The notes beneath the pieces are model-generated. The model was not told the origin of the DNA and did no database searches. It saw nothing but the letters and a program-made list of their open reading frames with translations. DNA of 64,000 nt from Purshia tridentata (Eukaryota; Streptophyta; Magnoliopsida; Rosales; Rosaceae), in contig QANT01002889.1 in NCBI GenBank assembly GCA_003254885.1, positions 1-64,000 of the forward strand, written 5' to 3'. This document shows positions 24,128-44,300 of the stretch, one piece after another. Position numbers and translations under genes: made by a program. Each line of letters starts with the position of its first letter. Within the stretch, counting starts at the first letter, position 1.

Positions 24128-24342
24128 GAAAATCAGTTTTGCTCATATTTTTTAGGTTTGACTACTAACTATGGAGCTTAATTTTTAGAATAGGTCACAA
24201 ATTAAAGCCCATTTCTTTTGGGCTTTATTTGTTTGAAAATCAGTTTTGCTCATACTTTTTAGGTTTGACTACAAACTATTGAACTTAATTTTTAGAATAG
24301 GTCACAAATTTAAAGCCCATTTGTTTTGGGCTTTCTTTGTTT
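24128..24342. repeat. Tandem duplication, two 107-bp units
   Basis: GAAAATCAGTTTTGCTCATA at 24128 recurs at 24235, each followed by TTTAGGTTTGACTAC, TTAGAATAGGTCACAAAT and AAAGCCCATTT. Within each unit GCCCATTT...TTTGGGCTTT forms a short inverted repeat. Confidence 0.9.
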
Positions 24343-24738
24343 GACAAATTTGCCCTTCTATTGTCCTTTGGCCCACATATGATGGGTCTTAAATAAAATT
24401 TATAAAGTTTTGACAAAATTATCCTTGATACTTTTATATTGTCTTGGAAATTAGTTAATATAGTCTCAACTTCAATTTTAATTGTGACTGTACGACACTC
24501 AACTTCAAATTTAGTTGTGACTGAATGACAGTCTCAGCTAAATTGTGATACAGTCACAGTTAGGTTGTGACTGAATTGAAATTTTTTTTAAGAGAAATTA
24601 TATTACAATATAGTATAAATAGAGGTCAAAACAATACTTTTACTCAAAATAATACTTAGCATAGTGGTGAGAGTTGTCTTTTTCAACTTACCAAGACAAT
24701 TACAACTAAACTGTAAGACAGTCACAGTTAATATGTGA

Positions 24739-24882
24739 TTGGATTGATTTTTTATAGTTTTAATACAATATAATATAAACTAATGTAATAGTATGGATGT
24801 AATATATAAATTGGATTATTTTTTTAATTTTAATACAATATAATATAAATTAATGTAATAGTATGGATATAATATATATATA
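24739..24882. repeat. Tandem duplication, two 72-bp units
   Basis: TTGGATTG at 24739 and TTGGATTA at 24811 each begin a unit containing TAATACAATATAATATAAA and TAATGTAATAGTATGGAT. It is followed by a short AT run. Confidence 0.88.
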
Positions 24883-26401
24883 TATATTTTATTGTAGTGG
24901 CATGTGATGTAATATTTGTGAATTATAGTGCCCTTTACTATATTATTATGTTTGACTTTTCAACTAGTACCTAATCTAAAATGCTATTAAATTTTGGTAC
25001 CTAAACTAAAAAATTATTGAAATTTGGTATTTAAAGTCAATTAACCTTTTTTTCTTTCATATCAAATTCTTATATGATTAATTCCATCAAAGTTATGATT
25101 GGGTTTTCTTATTTAGGGTTGTGTAATGTGTTTTTAAGTGCTTTTATATAGTATAAGAAAATACAATACTCCAAAATCATGATTCGTTCTCACTAAAAAC
25201 AGAGATATGGTATTGATTGTCATTCATTATGGATTAAAGCTTTATACCACACTGATCTTCAAACTTTTTCAAAAACCCCAAAATGCTCATTAAACAAATA
25301 AAACTTTTTAAACAACCCCATCACTTGTAGTAATTAGACTAGTTTTTATTATGATTCTTGATCACTAGTAAACATAAGAGTGGAAATCAACTTTATTATC
25401 ATTATTATTTCATATGGTTATCAAACAACCTAATGAGAATTATTCTTTCCACTTTAATTCCTTCTTTCTCTAATTCTTTTTCTCTATTAGGTTAGCAAAC
25501 AACCTAATAGGAATCAACAAATATTGGAGTGTAGATCCGGCACCAACTCAAATCAAAATATGTGATTTTTCTTTAGTTTGGGACCCTTAGGTGACAAATC
25601 GTAACACCCTTAATAATTCAGGGGCATGAGTGCAATTTTCCCTTACTGTTCCTTCTCACGTCTAAGCCTTCTCTTTTCTCCTACTGTCATGTCGACACCA
25701 CATATACTAGAATTTTAATTTTTTTAAAGTTTTCAAAGTGAGAAATTTTTCTTATCGCATTTTACCCTTCAGCAACTTCTTCTTGCATAATGCAAGACAT
25801 GTTGTAGGCATGTTTTTTTTCTTACTTGTGAGAATAAATTTCCTCAGGGTAATCACATAATTGAAATACACAAAAATGCTCCACCTACGTGACGCTAGCT
25901 TGTTTCACATGAGCATCGTACGTGACAACTTTTTCAAGGATATATTTGTCTATTCATATGTCATTTAGAAAATTTTATATGTAGGCCGAATTATAATTTT
26001 TTTAAAAAATGAGCGACTTTGTGAATGAATGAAAATAAAGAAAAGAAAGAGATTGCAAGTGCACCTACCGGGTTACCCTACCATTTGATCTTTTTAATGT
26101 TGACAGTGTTGGTAGTGTTGCATGTGAACAACTTTTACGGGGTCTTATTGCTTAGAAAGCAGAGATGTACTTTTGAAATATTCACTAGTGTATAAATTCT
26201 GGCTAAGGTCTTTGCTAGTAAGTTGTAACTAACTTGCGTGCTCTATTTTTTATATGTTGTCGCTGTTTTCACAAATAAAAAAAGGTAATTGCATACCAAG
26301 TTTTAGTACAATATAAATGACAACCAAGAGGACTAAATCATCTGCAAAAAGGAATATGGGACGTGCTTCAATTGCAGACAACCCTACATCATTATCCATG
26401 C

Positions 26402-26402
26402 C

Positions 26403-26430
<28 letters not shown>
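26402..26430. repeat. Poly(A) tract
   Basis: An uninterrupted run of about 29 A residues. I could not find a retroposon body or target duplication around it. Confidence 0.9.
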
Positions 26431-26434
<4 letters not shown>

Positions 26435-27199
26435 AGCAAGGATGATATGATATTTGCATTACATGTTTGTGCAATTAATTGGATAATTTGGAACTATTTT
26501 GGAACTGCAATGTAATTGTTTTATGGTTTTTCATTTTGGAGTTGCAAAATTATGGTAAATTTGAATGAGCAGACTTGCAATAATATATTTTATTTTGCAT
26601 CTGCACAAGTAGAGATGTTTTTTTGTCTTCGTTTCAGTTGCTAATACTGATTCGGATTTTCTTGTCTAGATTAGCATTTTACTTGATTATGTTATCTGTT
26701 TGTTTCTCCCGGAATGAGTGTAGGTGTCATTGGTCTATGCAATAAAATAAGGGTAAATTTATTTTATCTTGCAGTAGCTACAATTATTAGTCTAAATTTT
26801 CCTATATGATTTGAATGGTTTTTAAAGCTCATGTTTCGGTTCTTAGATTCTGAATTCTCCTTTCGTCTAAAGGTGTAATCCACCATTTTCTGATCCAGAT
26901 TGAATTTTCATGTCTCTCTTCGGTGACTACTAAAGCAAGAGTGAGCATGAAACTATGAATAAAATAGGACTTGGTGTCCAAAAACAAAAGGAATTGAGCA
27001 GGAAATTATTATTATTTTTTTTAATATATTGAAATATGAGTGGCAATTTGAATAATTAAGAGGTTTAAAAAAAATTGTGATTGTTTTAGAGTTTTTCATT
27101 TTAGAGCTGCAATATTATGGTCAATTAGAATGAGCAGACTTGTATTCGTTTTGAAAATTTGAGGCTTTTTGGTTTGCTACAGCAGGATGTGGTCAAATG

Positions 27200-27875
27200 T
27201 AGGAGTGCACACGGATCGGTTATCCGATCCACAAACCATTATTCATATCTAATTCACAAATTTCGGTATAGCAATTTTTATATCCATATGCGATCCACAA
27301 ATTCGGATCTGATCGAATTGGATCGGATAACGGATAATATCATAATAATAACATAAATTTTTTTTAGCAATTACACAACATAAAAATCATCCCTCAAATT
27401 AATTCAATAGTTACACAACATAAAATTTAGAAATTAAAACAAGCTTTAAACATAACAAATTCATACTTTTTAGTAGTTAGAAACTATATACTCTATATAT
27501 TTATAATCTTTATAATAGATTTTATTGTCAAACTAATTTAAAATACGCTAAACTTAAATTATATAGTAACATAGATAGTTTATAAACTATATGGTATTAT
27601 AAACTATAATATGGGCTTTGATTTACTCTATAATAGGAATTAAATATACACAAACATGTATAAACTATATAAAAATTTAATATATATAATTTGCAGATCA
27701 GATCGGATATATCCGTGGTTTTCAATATTAATATCCATATCCGATCCATAAATTGCGAATTGGATCGGATCGATATCCACAAATAAGAAAATACGGATAA
27801 AATCGGTAAACTATCCACAAATTACGAATTGAATCAAATCAGTAAGTAAATTTTTGATATATTTGTGCACCCTTA
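27200..27875. mobile_element. Non-autonomous hAT-type MITE with 8-bp target duplication
   Basis: The 676-bp element is bordered on both sides by the identical octamer GTCAAATG (27192-27199 and 27876-27883), the target-site duplication length of the hAT superfamily. Its ends are TAGGAGTGCACA and, reading inward on the other strand, TAAGGGTGCACA, an imperfect terminal inverted repeat resembling Ac/Ds-family ends. Subterminal regions are dense in GGATCGGAT/ATCCGATCC motifs, as hAT transposase-binding regions often are. No transposase is encoded. The insertion lies about 500 bp upstream of the BGLU42 start codon. Confidence 0.85.
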
Positions 27876-27883
27876 GTCAAATG

Positions 27884-28394
27884 ATATGCCCTAACGCTCT
27901 TCTCCTTTTCGATCTCTATGTGGTTGTGTATATTTTTTTTCTGATTTTAAATGTAAATGGTTTTTACTCACCTTTCAAAGGAAAATACGAAAATGCTTTT
28001 TTATTCAGAGTCTTAAAACACTTTAAATGTTACGTCGAAAAATAATGACAAAGTGAGCCCTTTTACTAAAATATGCAAAAAGATATTTTCCGAGACTGTA
28101 TCGGCACTGGTTTAGCATCAGCAGCAAAAAGTAGACCCTACACTTGTTCTATCTTTGTTGGCTGCCAGTCCCATCCTCATTCAATGATTCACTCAAAAAG
28201 TGCACCTACCAATTACCATACCATCTCCATTCCAGCGCTCACAGAAATAGATCCATTACCACTAGGCACTAACCCAACCCAACCCAACACTCTGGTCCTC
28301 TGGACTTGATCAGTTGGACTTAGAGATACATAGACTGGATAAAGCGAGTCCATTCCTTCTTTCTTGGCGACTATTAACTTTACGTCAGATAGGA
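27884..28394 (+). promoter_or_regulatory. Proximal promoter and leader of BGLU42
   Basis: This 511-bp stretch between the hAT-type MITE and the BGLU42 ATG must contain its core promoter. I see no unambiguous TATA box. Confidence 0.4.
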
Positions 28395-36738
<8,344 letters not shown>

Positions 36739-38314
36739 CTGACCGTCAATCCTCAACGACGAGCCTTTCAGAACTTTTATCTAATTATGTACCAACTTTG
36801 CTTGCTACTTCCTTGTTTTATGACAGAAAGGGGACCTCCCGCGAACTTGTTTCTGGCTTCTGTAAGTTACCCTGAAGTGTTGTTTATGTACCAAGTTATT
36901 CTTGTCCCGGAATCCTCCAGAAGAGTTCTTTATGTACCTTGAAACATTTGGAGTTGACCAACTACTTGTGCTCATTGTCATATCGTTTTCCTTCCAGTCT
37001 GTCATTCAAATAACCCGCACCTGTATTTTGAAACCCTATATAGCATGTCATTGACTCTAGCTTCTACATACTGTGGTCGTATGCATTTCCTGAGAGAACT
37101 CGAGGTTTGCCTTTGCATGTTGTATAATTTGCAAATGAAGTACCGGTGCAAGTGTATGTCATTTTTGTTAAACCAATGGATATAACTTATTCTTACAAAT
37201 TTGACCTTTAAGGAAATGGTGCCTATGTACTTAAAAACATGTTTCGAAGGTACTCACGCCATGGGACTATGCTAATAATATTTATCAGAATTAATGTCAG
37301 TTTTAGATTTTAATTCATGTTTCTTTCCTTATTTGGTTTCCTTATAACCCATGGAAGACAATAAACAAAAGAAGAAGAATCTTACATGGCTACATGATAT
37401 TTGGAAGAAAGAACAAAAAAAAACAGAAGAAAACTCCCCTCTACCCCCCTCCAGAGCTACCGGTAACCACCTTCTCTCCTCACTTTCTCTATTTCTCCTC
37501 TCTCATTCTCATACTCATCCTCATCCTCACAGGTTCAGTCTGGAATCACTCGTCTCTCTCTCCCTTCTCATTCTCATCCTCACAGATTCACAGGTTCAGT
37601 CTGGAACGTAACATTATATATTATAAAAAGACAATCTTCACCATTTGACAATTGACATGAAGATTGAGCTTTGCCAATCTTTATGTGAAAAATAAAAAGG
37701 ACAATCTTCACCATCTTTATGGCTCGTATAAATAAAAAATTTATACTGGATTGTAAAAGGACTAAACACACTTCCTTTTCCAAACTTCTAGGATCAACCA
37801 CATATCCACCTTTGTTCCTCTTAATTTTGTAGATTAAAAAAAAAAGGTGCACTTGGTTCTATCATGAGAGTAAAGCTGTAAGCAGCCATCTTTAACTTGA
37901 GAATTCCAGTCTCGACTCTTTCCATTTGTGCAAGATAGCAAAGGTCAAAAGGGCCAGGCTTTATTTGAAAAGACAAATCAGATCTATAATTGAAGATGAT
38001 ACTTGATTTACAAATATATACATCATATATATATGATCCACATTACAACATGTTGCTACAATCAACAAGATGATACACGTGTCCCTCAACCCCACTGATA
38101 AACTACCAATTACACAACCTAATGAGAACATAATTCCTAGCCTAGGGGAAAAGGAATCAATTTGTTTTTTTAAATTAAAAAAAAAAAGGAAAAGATTTTG
38201 TTTTTGAGAAAATACCTAATCAAGGAAAGAATAGTCCCAATTCTTAGTCGAGCATCAGACAAACCAAAAGTATAAGTGCCTTTTCAACAGTATCTGCCTT
38301 TCCTATGTAAGATA
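36739..38314. other. Convergent 3' region of BGLU42 and SYN4
   Basis: The BGLU42 3' UTR occupies the first few hundred bases, and the SYN4 3' UTR the last few hundred. In between, 37480-37610 is pyrimidine-rich with CTCATCCTCA-type repeats and an exact 18-base duplication (CACAGGTTCAGTCTGGAA at 37528 and 37589). Short ORFs there are low-complexity artefacts. Confidence 0.55.
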
Positions 38315-41300
38315 TCAGAAGTCTGATTTCATGAGCTTTACTCGTGCCTTTATGTTAATGTTCTCAAAGGGATTTGCCTGTTCTACATGGATGTAATCCC
38401 TTGTCTTAAGAACCTGCAAAACAGTGAATGGGACCATGACCATACCGGATCATTAATTATTAATAAACAAAAATCAGATTCAGAACACAGAGAGAGAGAG
38501 AGAGAGAGAGATATTTTGGACAAGAACATGTAAATTTACCAAACCAAAGCTAACTATTAAACATAATGACAACTGAAACCAGCTAAGCTAACCTGTCAAC
38601 TATACTAGTTATGTTGGAAATTATTTCCTAAGAATATATCCTCCATCCGTAGTTCTCTATGTTCCTTCTCTTTCAAAATCAATGATGCCACATAAAAAGC
38701 CGTCTCATACATTGCATGATGCGGAATACACAAAGCCAGCTAATATGAAGAAAATTGCAAAAATATCCATGATCCATCCCATATCAATCCTTTGATCTCT
38801 CATTGTTTTCAGTTCTGAGACCAAAAGTTTGATACTCAACCACCAGTGTACCATAACTCCCCCACATCTACTTCCCACAAACATCAAACTTTTGCAACAA
38901 CCACAATCCCAGTTTCAATACAAAAGACAAACAATTTACATGCGGTGCTCTAAATTCTAATCTATCTTAAAGGTATTTGTTTAAGCTTTGTTAATTTTCA
39001 TGTACATGATATTTGAGTTCCCAACATTGTAAATAACTAAACGGAGAAATTAAGACTACACTACATACTCATTGATGAAATAAGTTCTCTACGACTATAA
39101 TTTATGAATTTACCAAGACAACAGAAAGTACAACATAAGAATGGTAAGAACACTTACCAATGTTTCAAAAAACATCCTTGATGCTTCCTTGCGAGTTTTA
39201 CCAGTTAATAGGTTGTCCATGCCAAGAACCTTTTTCCCATGCGCAGCTTCCTTATCAAATAAAGTTTGAAGATACTTGGCAACGGCTCTATAAGAAATAC
39301 AAGAGTTAGTTGTTAATAATGGAATAGTGATATCACAATGTATGATAATAAATAATAGATAAAATCAACAATAAAAAGAATAAACAACAATTTTAGTACA
39401 CTAGTCATTATAACAAAAAGAATTCTACATTATAAAGCATGTAAACAAAATCTCAAGTTCTAAACCTGCTCCGACCAATACATAATAATCTTCTCGGAGA
39501 GAGAGAGAGAGAATTATCCGCAATTTTAAAATTGCTAAATCAATATGGCTAAAAAAAATGGCTAAATCAATATATGGGGCACTGGCTCAACCAAAACATT
39601 AAGTCCAACTTCTTTCATATTGTAGCAAGGTTTCAGAACAAAAACCAACTCTAGTGACTTGCAAAAGAAGCATAGCACTGAGCATATGAAGCATACACAC
39701 CTGGTGCGGGAAGACCATCCACTATTTTCAAGAAGCCGACTATCTTCAGCACACATCATTTCATCGTCATCTTCAGCTATTTCATCATCATCTACATTCA
39801 AAAATCCTAAGAAGAAGAAAGGAATGCGTTATTCAAAGGAACTCCAGCCCATAAGAGCTAGTGCAAAAGAGTAAGTTGATTGAAATTGATGTGAGAAACA
39901 CTAAAATAAGGCTGAAATGACAAGAAAGCACATAGGCATCAAATATGTAAGGGAGTGAACATAGCTCTAGGTGGTTCACAGCATTTTTTCTCCATTAAGG
40001 CTCAGTCCAATAAAGTTGACAAAGGAACTTTAAATAGAAAAAACTGTACAAGGAGTACAACCCTAATTACAGCAAAAATTTCTGCTCTATGCATAATCAA
40101 TGCAGACAAAGTTTTCTTAAAAATAGTTCCTGAGCGGGAAATGTAGAATTAAGACACAAGATATAAATGAGAAGGAATCAACAAAGCAAGAAGATAAAAA
40201 AGTGAACCTGTATCATTTCCAAGAACTACATCTTCAAAATCCTGCACAATATAGCCAAAAATTGAAGTTAAAGCACATATAAACATATAGAAGGTGCCTT
40301 TAGATCTAACCAAGAAAGAGTCAGCATTTTGAATGCAATTGTTTTTGTAAAGAAAGAAACTTTTATTAACACATCGTGAACAGTACAACATAGACATCCA
40401 TGATCCACCTCTGATTACATTATAGATACAATAATTTGATGCCCAGCTTCTTATAAAAGCAAGAACACAACTGAAAGATACATAACATACAATGACATAT
40501 GGTAGAAAATAGCCATGTTCCCAAGAAATATTGCCTATTGGCAAGGAAAAAAACATTTTTAGTTAAATCACTAAGTCACTTGAATTTTTTCTTTTTCTTT
40601 TTCTTTTTGACATTCAGATTACCAATACTATATATTTTATAGGCATATATTATGGAACATAAGAAAATCAAAAAATTCCCTATGCAGTCAGGAGTCGAAG
40701 TTGGCTATCTTTAAGTGAACAAATGGCTCAGAAAGTTTCTCCTGACTGACTCCTGGCAGTCAGGAGTCTAAGAATACATGTTTTAATTCCAAAGAAGATT
40801 TGACCCTAAGAAAAATCCCAAAAAAGAAAATGAAGAAAGAATACATGGGGGACTGACCATTAAGGAATTATTGGATAACAGTACAACCAAGCAACTTAGG
40901 CAAAAGTGGTCATTGAAAATAAAATTCAGAATTTGAAGAGAAATAATGCTCGGAACTTACACCACGATCTTCTGCAGGGTGGTCTGCAGTGACTTCTGCA
41001 TCAAAGCCACTCTGTGGATCAGTCTCCTGGCAGCCTAGATTTTCATTATCATTCAAGGAAGCATATTTTGTGTCCACATCAAGTTCCAATGAAAATGTAG
41101 AACCAATGTTGTCTCCTTCACCATGCATACAACTAGACTTTGGGTCCTTGTCATCACAACCCAAGCTTGCATCCAGGACCTCATTTTCATTCACAACATT
41201 TAGCTCATTATTTCCAATTTCTTCCAAAGGTTGATCATCATTTGGAAAACTCAGGTTTTTGCATTCGCCAGTTTCAAGAGATGCAGTTGCAAGCACAGCA

Positions 41301-44300
41301 TTTACATTGTCAGCAGGTTCAGAAAAACCTATCTGAAAATCTTCTCTGATTTCAACATTATGTTCAAAATTTTCAATGGCATCAACTCCTATTTGAATAC
41401 TTGCATCCCTTATAGATGCATCCACCTCCATGGGTTGAGCGTCCAACTCCTTATCTGGTGACATGCATAATGCATCCATCTGCAGAGAAGCATCTCCATC
41501 ATCAATTTTACCTATGAGCCTCGACTGGATGTTAGTGTCAGATAGCATATTGTAAATGTCTCCCGAAACAGGATCAGCAACTTCAAAATTTTCTCTGTCA
41601 ATTTCCGTTGCCGGTACCACTCCCAAGGGTTCATGTATAGAAGTATTAAATTCGTCTAGGTCAGTAAACCCCAGCCCTCGAGCATCAATATCCTGAGACC
41701 TTCGGTTATGATCTTCAGCTTTCTTATTTTCAATCTCAATTGGAATGTCAGCCGGTTGTGCTTCTGCATCATTTCTCACCGTTGCAGGTTCAGTGCTTCC
41801 TAGGGTTTCACTTTCTTTAGTAACATCTGGCCTCACAGAAGACACTACATCCTTCAGTAACTCTGCAGAAGCATTGCTTCGGTGAATTTCAGAAACCCTG
41901 GTTCTACTAAGATCAAAAGTTTCTGTGTGCAGAAATATCAGTTCCTCTGACATGCCTGACAAACATCAAAACCAACTCAGGGGGCTTGTAAAGGTTTTGT
42001 GAAGTACAGCAATTATTCACATGGCTACCAGTCTCCCAAAATAAACCAATAAGTAACATACAATGATTGTATATTAGTCTGTATATGTGCATGTTTACTT
42101 GTATTAGTGATTTAAATATCTGGCATTATTAACTTACCAGTAAAGATGGGTTGAGTGAAAATATCATCTTCCAAAAATTCTCTCTGAATCATTGAAATTT
42201 CTGAGCGAGTACAAGGAGCTTTTTTTCGCACACGACGTATGTCTTCAGTATTTGTCAACTGTTGGCGTATTGTACTTCAGAAGACAGACAGGCAAGTAGT
42301 TAATATTTTACAGCAATAATAGAACCTATTAGAAGAAGAAATATACAAAAATATATGGAGGAAAAAAAAAAAAGATATGTGCTTAGTATATACTAGATTA
42401 TATTTCAGAACGTAGTGAGTATCTAAAGTACACTACCAGTCAGCCAGGTCCCACTCTGCTAACATATGCATAAAAACTACCCATGCTATACATGTTGTGA
42501 ACAAAATGTCATATATCCCATGAGAACAGGCTGGATGCCAAAGAGCCCAACCATTGGCATCTATCTCAAGACATGTTGACAACTGAAGATCATGAAAAAG
42601 TAGATCATTCAGAGAGCAACATTGCATTAATGGGGGGTGGATGCGGCAAAAAGACTCCATTATACTAACTTAGTAGTAGAGATTTTTATATTGGAGGTCT
42701 TAAAAAGAGCAGCAACTATTCTTGAATAGAAGACACTTTTGTTGTGTTAAATGAAAAAAAAAAAAAGAACAAAATAATTTGTATATATACAAATTTAAAC
42801 AATATATTAAAACTATGACATACTCGCCATGCAAGACCATTGTATCATCCATTAGCACTTTCCTCTTTGAGGCAGTACTGCGGGCAGCAGTTCTGGAGCG
42901 TTTTGAGGATATTATTTCCGGTGCAGGCGGAGTGGGTTTCATCTTTAAAACTGAAGATCTTCTACCAACTGAAGCAACAACAATTATAATTCAGTCATAA
43001 TCATATCAGCCATATAAAATTCTCCCAATTGAAGATTCAAGGGAAAAGAAAAAATGCCACAACGATCTATCAACTTCTCTAACCAGTCATAACACAAAAT
43101 GGCAATTAATCTATCAACTTCTTTGATACCTAAAATTGAAGACAATAAATCATCATCATCAGGGATGGATTCTGCAGTTCTCTTTCCTTGGGCCTCCCCA
43201 AATGATTCGACTGAATTTAAACTCTGCACAGTCAGAGTACTTTCTGTGGAACTGCGTTTCTTGCCCGAGATGAGTTTGCTCCTTGGACCATCACCAGCAT
43301 CCGCACCTATGACTTCTTTATCAGGCGTAGACTCAACTAGCAGATCACTTGGTTTAGAAGTAATCCCCTCTGGTATAGAGAGCAACTTTTCAGGTGCAGG
43401 CAGGTCAGAAATGGCAGACCTATCCAAATTCTCCACTTGATTGTCACAAGATGTTGTATTGTCCAATGAAGTTTTCCCAACAACCTCGGATGGTAAGTTG
43501 CAAGGAATTTCTGAATTTTTATCTGCAGGAGATAGCATATCACGATGACTCAGGTGGGAATTGCATGCTTGTAACACAGGCATTTGGAGAGATTCCATCT
43601 CTTTATGCAAATTGAAAGAAACTGTAGCATTGGGTGTGCAAGATTCTCCCATATTATGAGCAATTTCACTGTCATTTGGAATTTCAGGCTTCAAAGATGT
43701 CTGTTGATCCTCCAAATAGTCCTCTGACACTCGAGCACGAATAATACTTGAACAAATCTTACGAGCAGGGTCCTCCAACTCAGAGGTGACCTGGGAGCAG
43801 CTAGGAGATGCAACAGTTTCATCCAACCTAGCTCCTGTAGGTTCTACGCATTCTGCATCCATTCGATCCATGAAAGGCAAAGTAGGTTCATTGTTTATTA
43901 CAATATCATTATGTATATCTTCCACCCTGTTTGGGCCATCTAATGCACCAACTGTCCCATTTGAACATTCTAATACTGGAGAAATGGGTTTAATTTGCTC
44001 ATGTCCCTGTGACTTTGCTTGTTTGATCTCCATGTCGCCCAAATGGTAGCCATTCTCCTCAGGCACCATTGTACGATCATCCCCACATGGAGGATCTGAC
44101 TTGCTACAAGCATTTTCTGTGCTCTCCACAGCTGACTTTGTTAAATTATGGTCTTCCAAATCCAAATGATCATTGCAGGCCATAGCTTCCTGAACACTAG
44201 ACAAATTTGGCTCTTTAAATAATCCAGGAGTTGATGGAGCCTGAGCATAAGTGAGAAATTCAGTATTTGCAGCTAGGACTTCATTCTGTTCAAAAAGGAT

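Larger units (their letters stand above)
22605..27190. other. Repeat-rich intergenic region
   Basis: The first few hundred bases are the receptor kinase promoter and leader. Beyond them I see no supported gene; an ORF at 23034-23420 is low-complexity and has no family features. The region holds two local tandem duplications (24128-24342 and 24739-24882), a 30-base A run at 26402-26430, and a diverged repeat pair at 26501-26580 and 27071-27145. Confidence 0.6.

Noticed and set aside
26250-26474. Minus-strand ORF with FLFADDLVLL, resembling the FADD motif of LINE reverse transcriptases, beside a poly(A) run
   Set aside because: Only this one motif matches, the surrounding residues do not fit a reverse transcriptase, and the A run is on the wrong side for a tail of a minus-strand element. 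Chance is more likely.
40989-44049. Several plus-strand ORFs of 70-113 codons
   Set aside because: They are antisense shadows of the large SYN4 exons 7 and 10.
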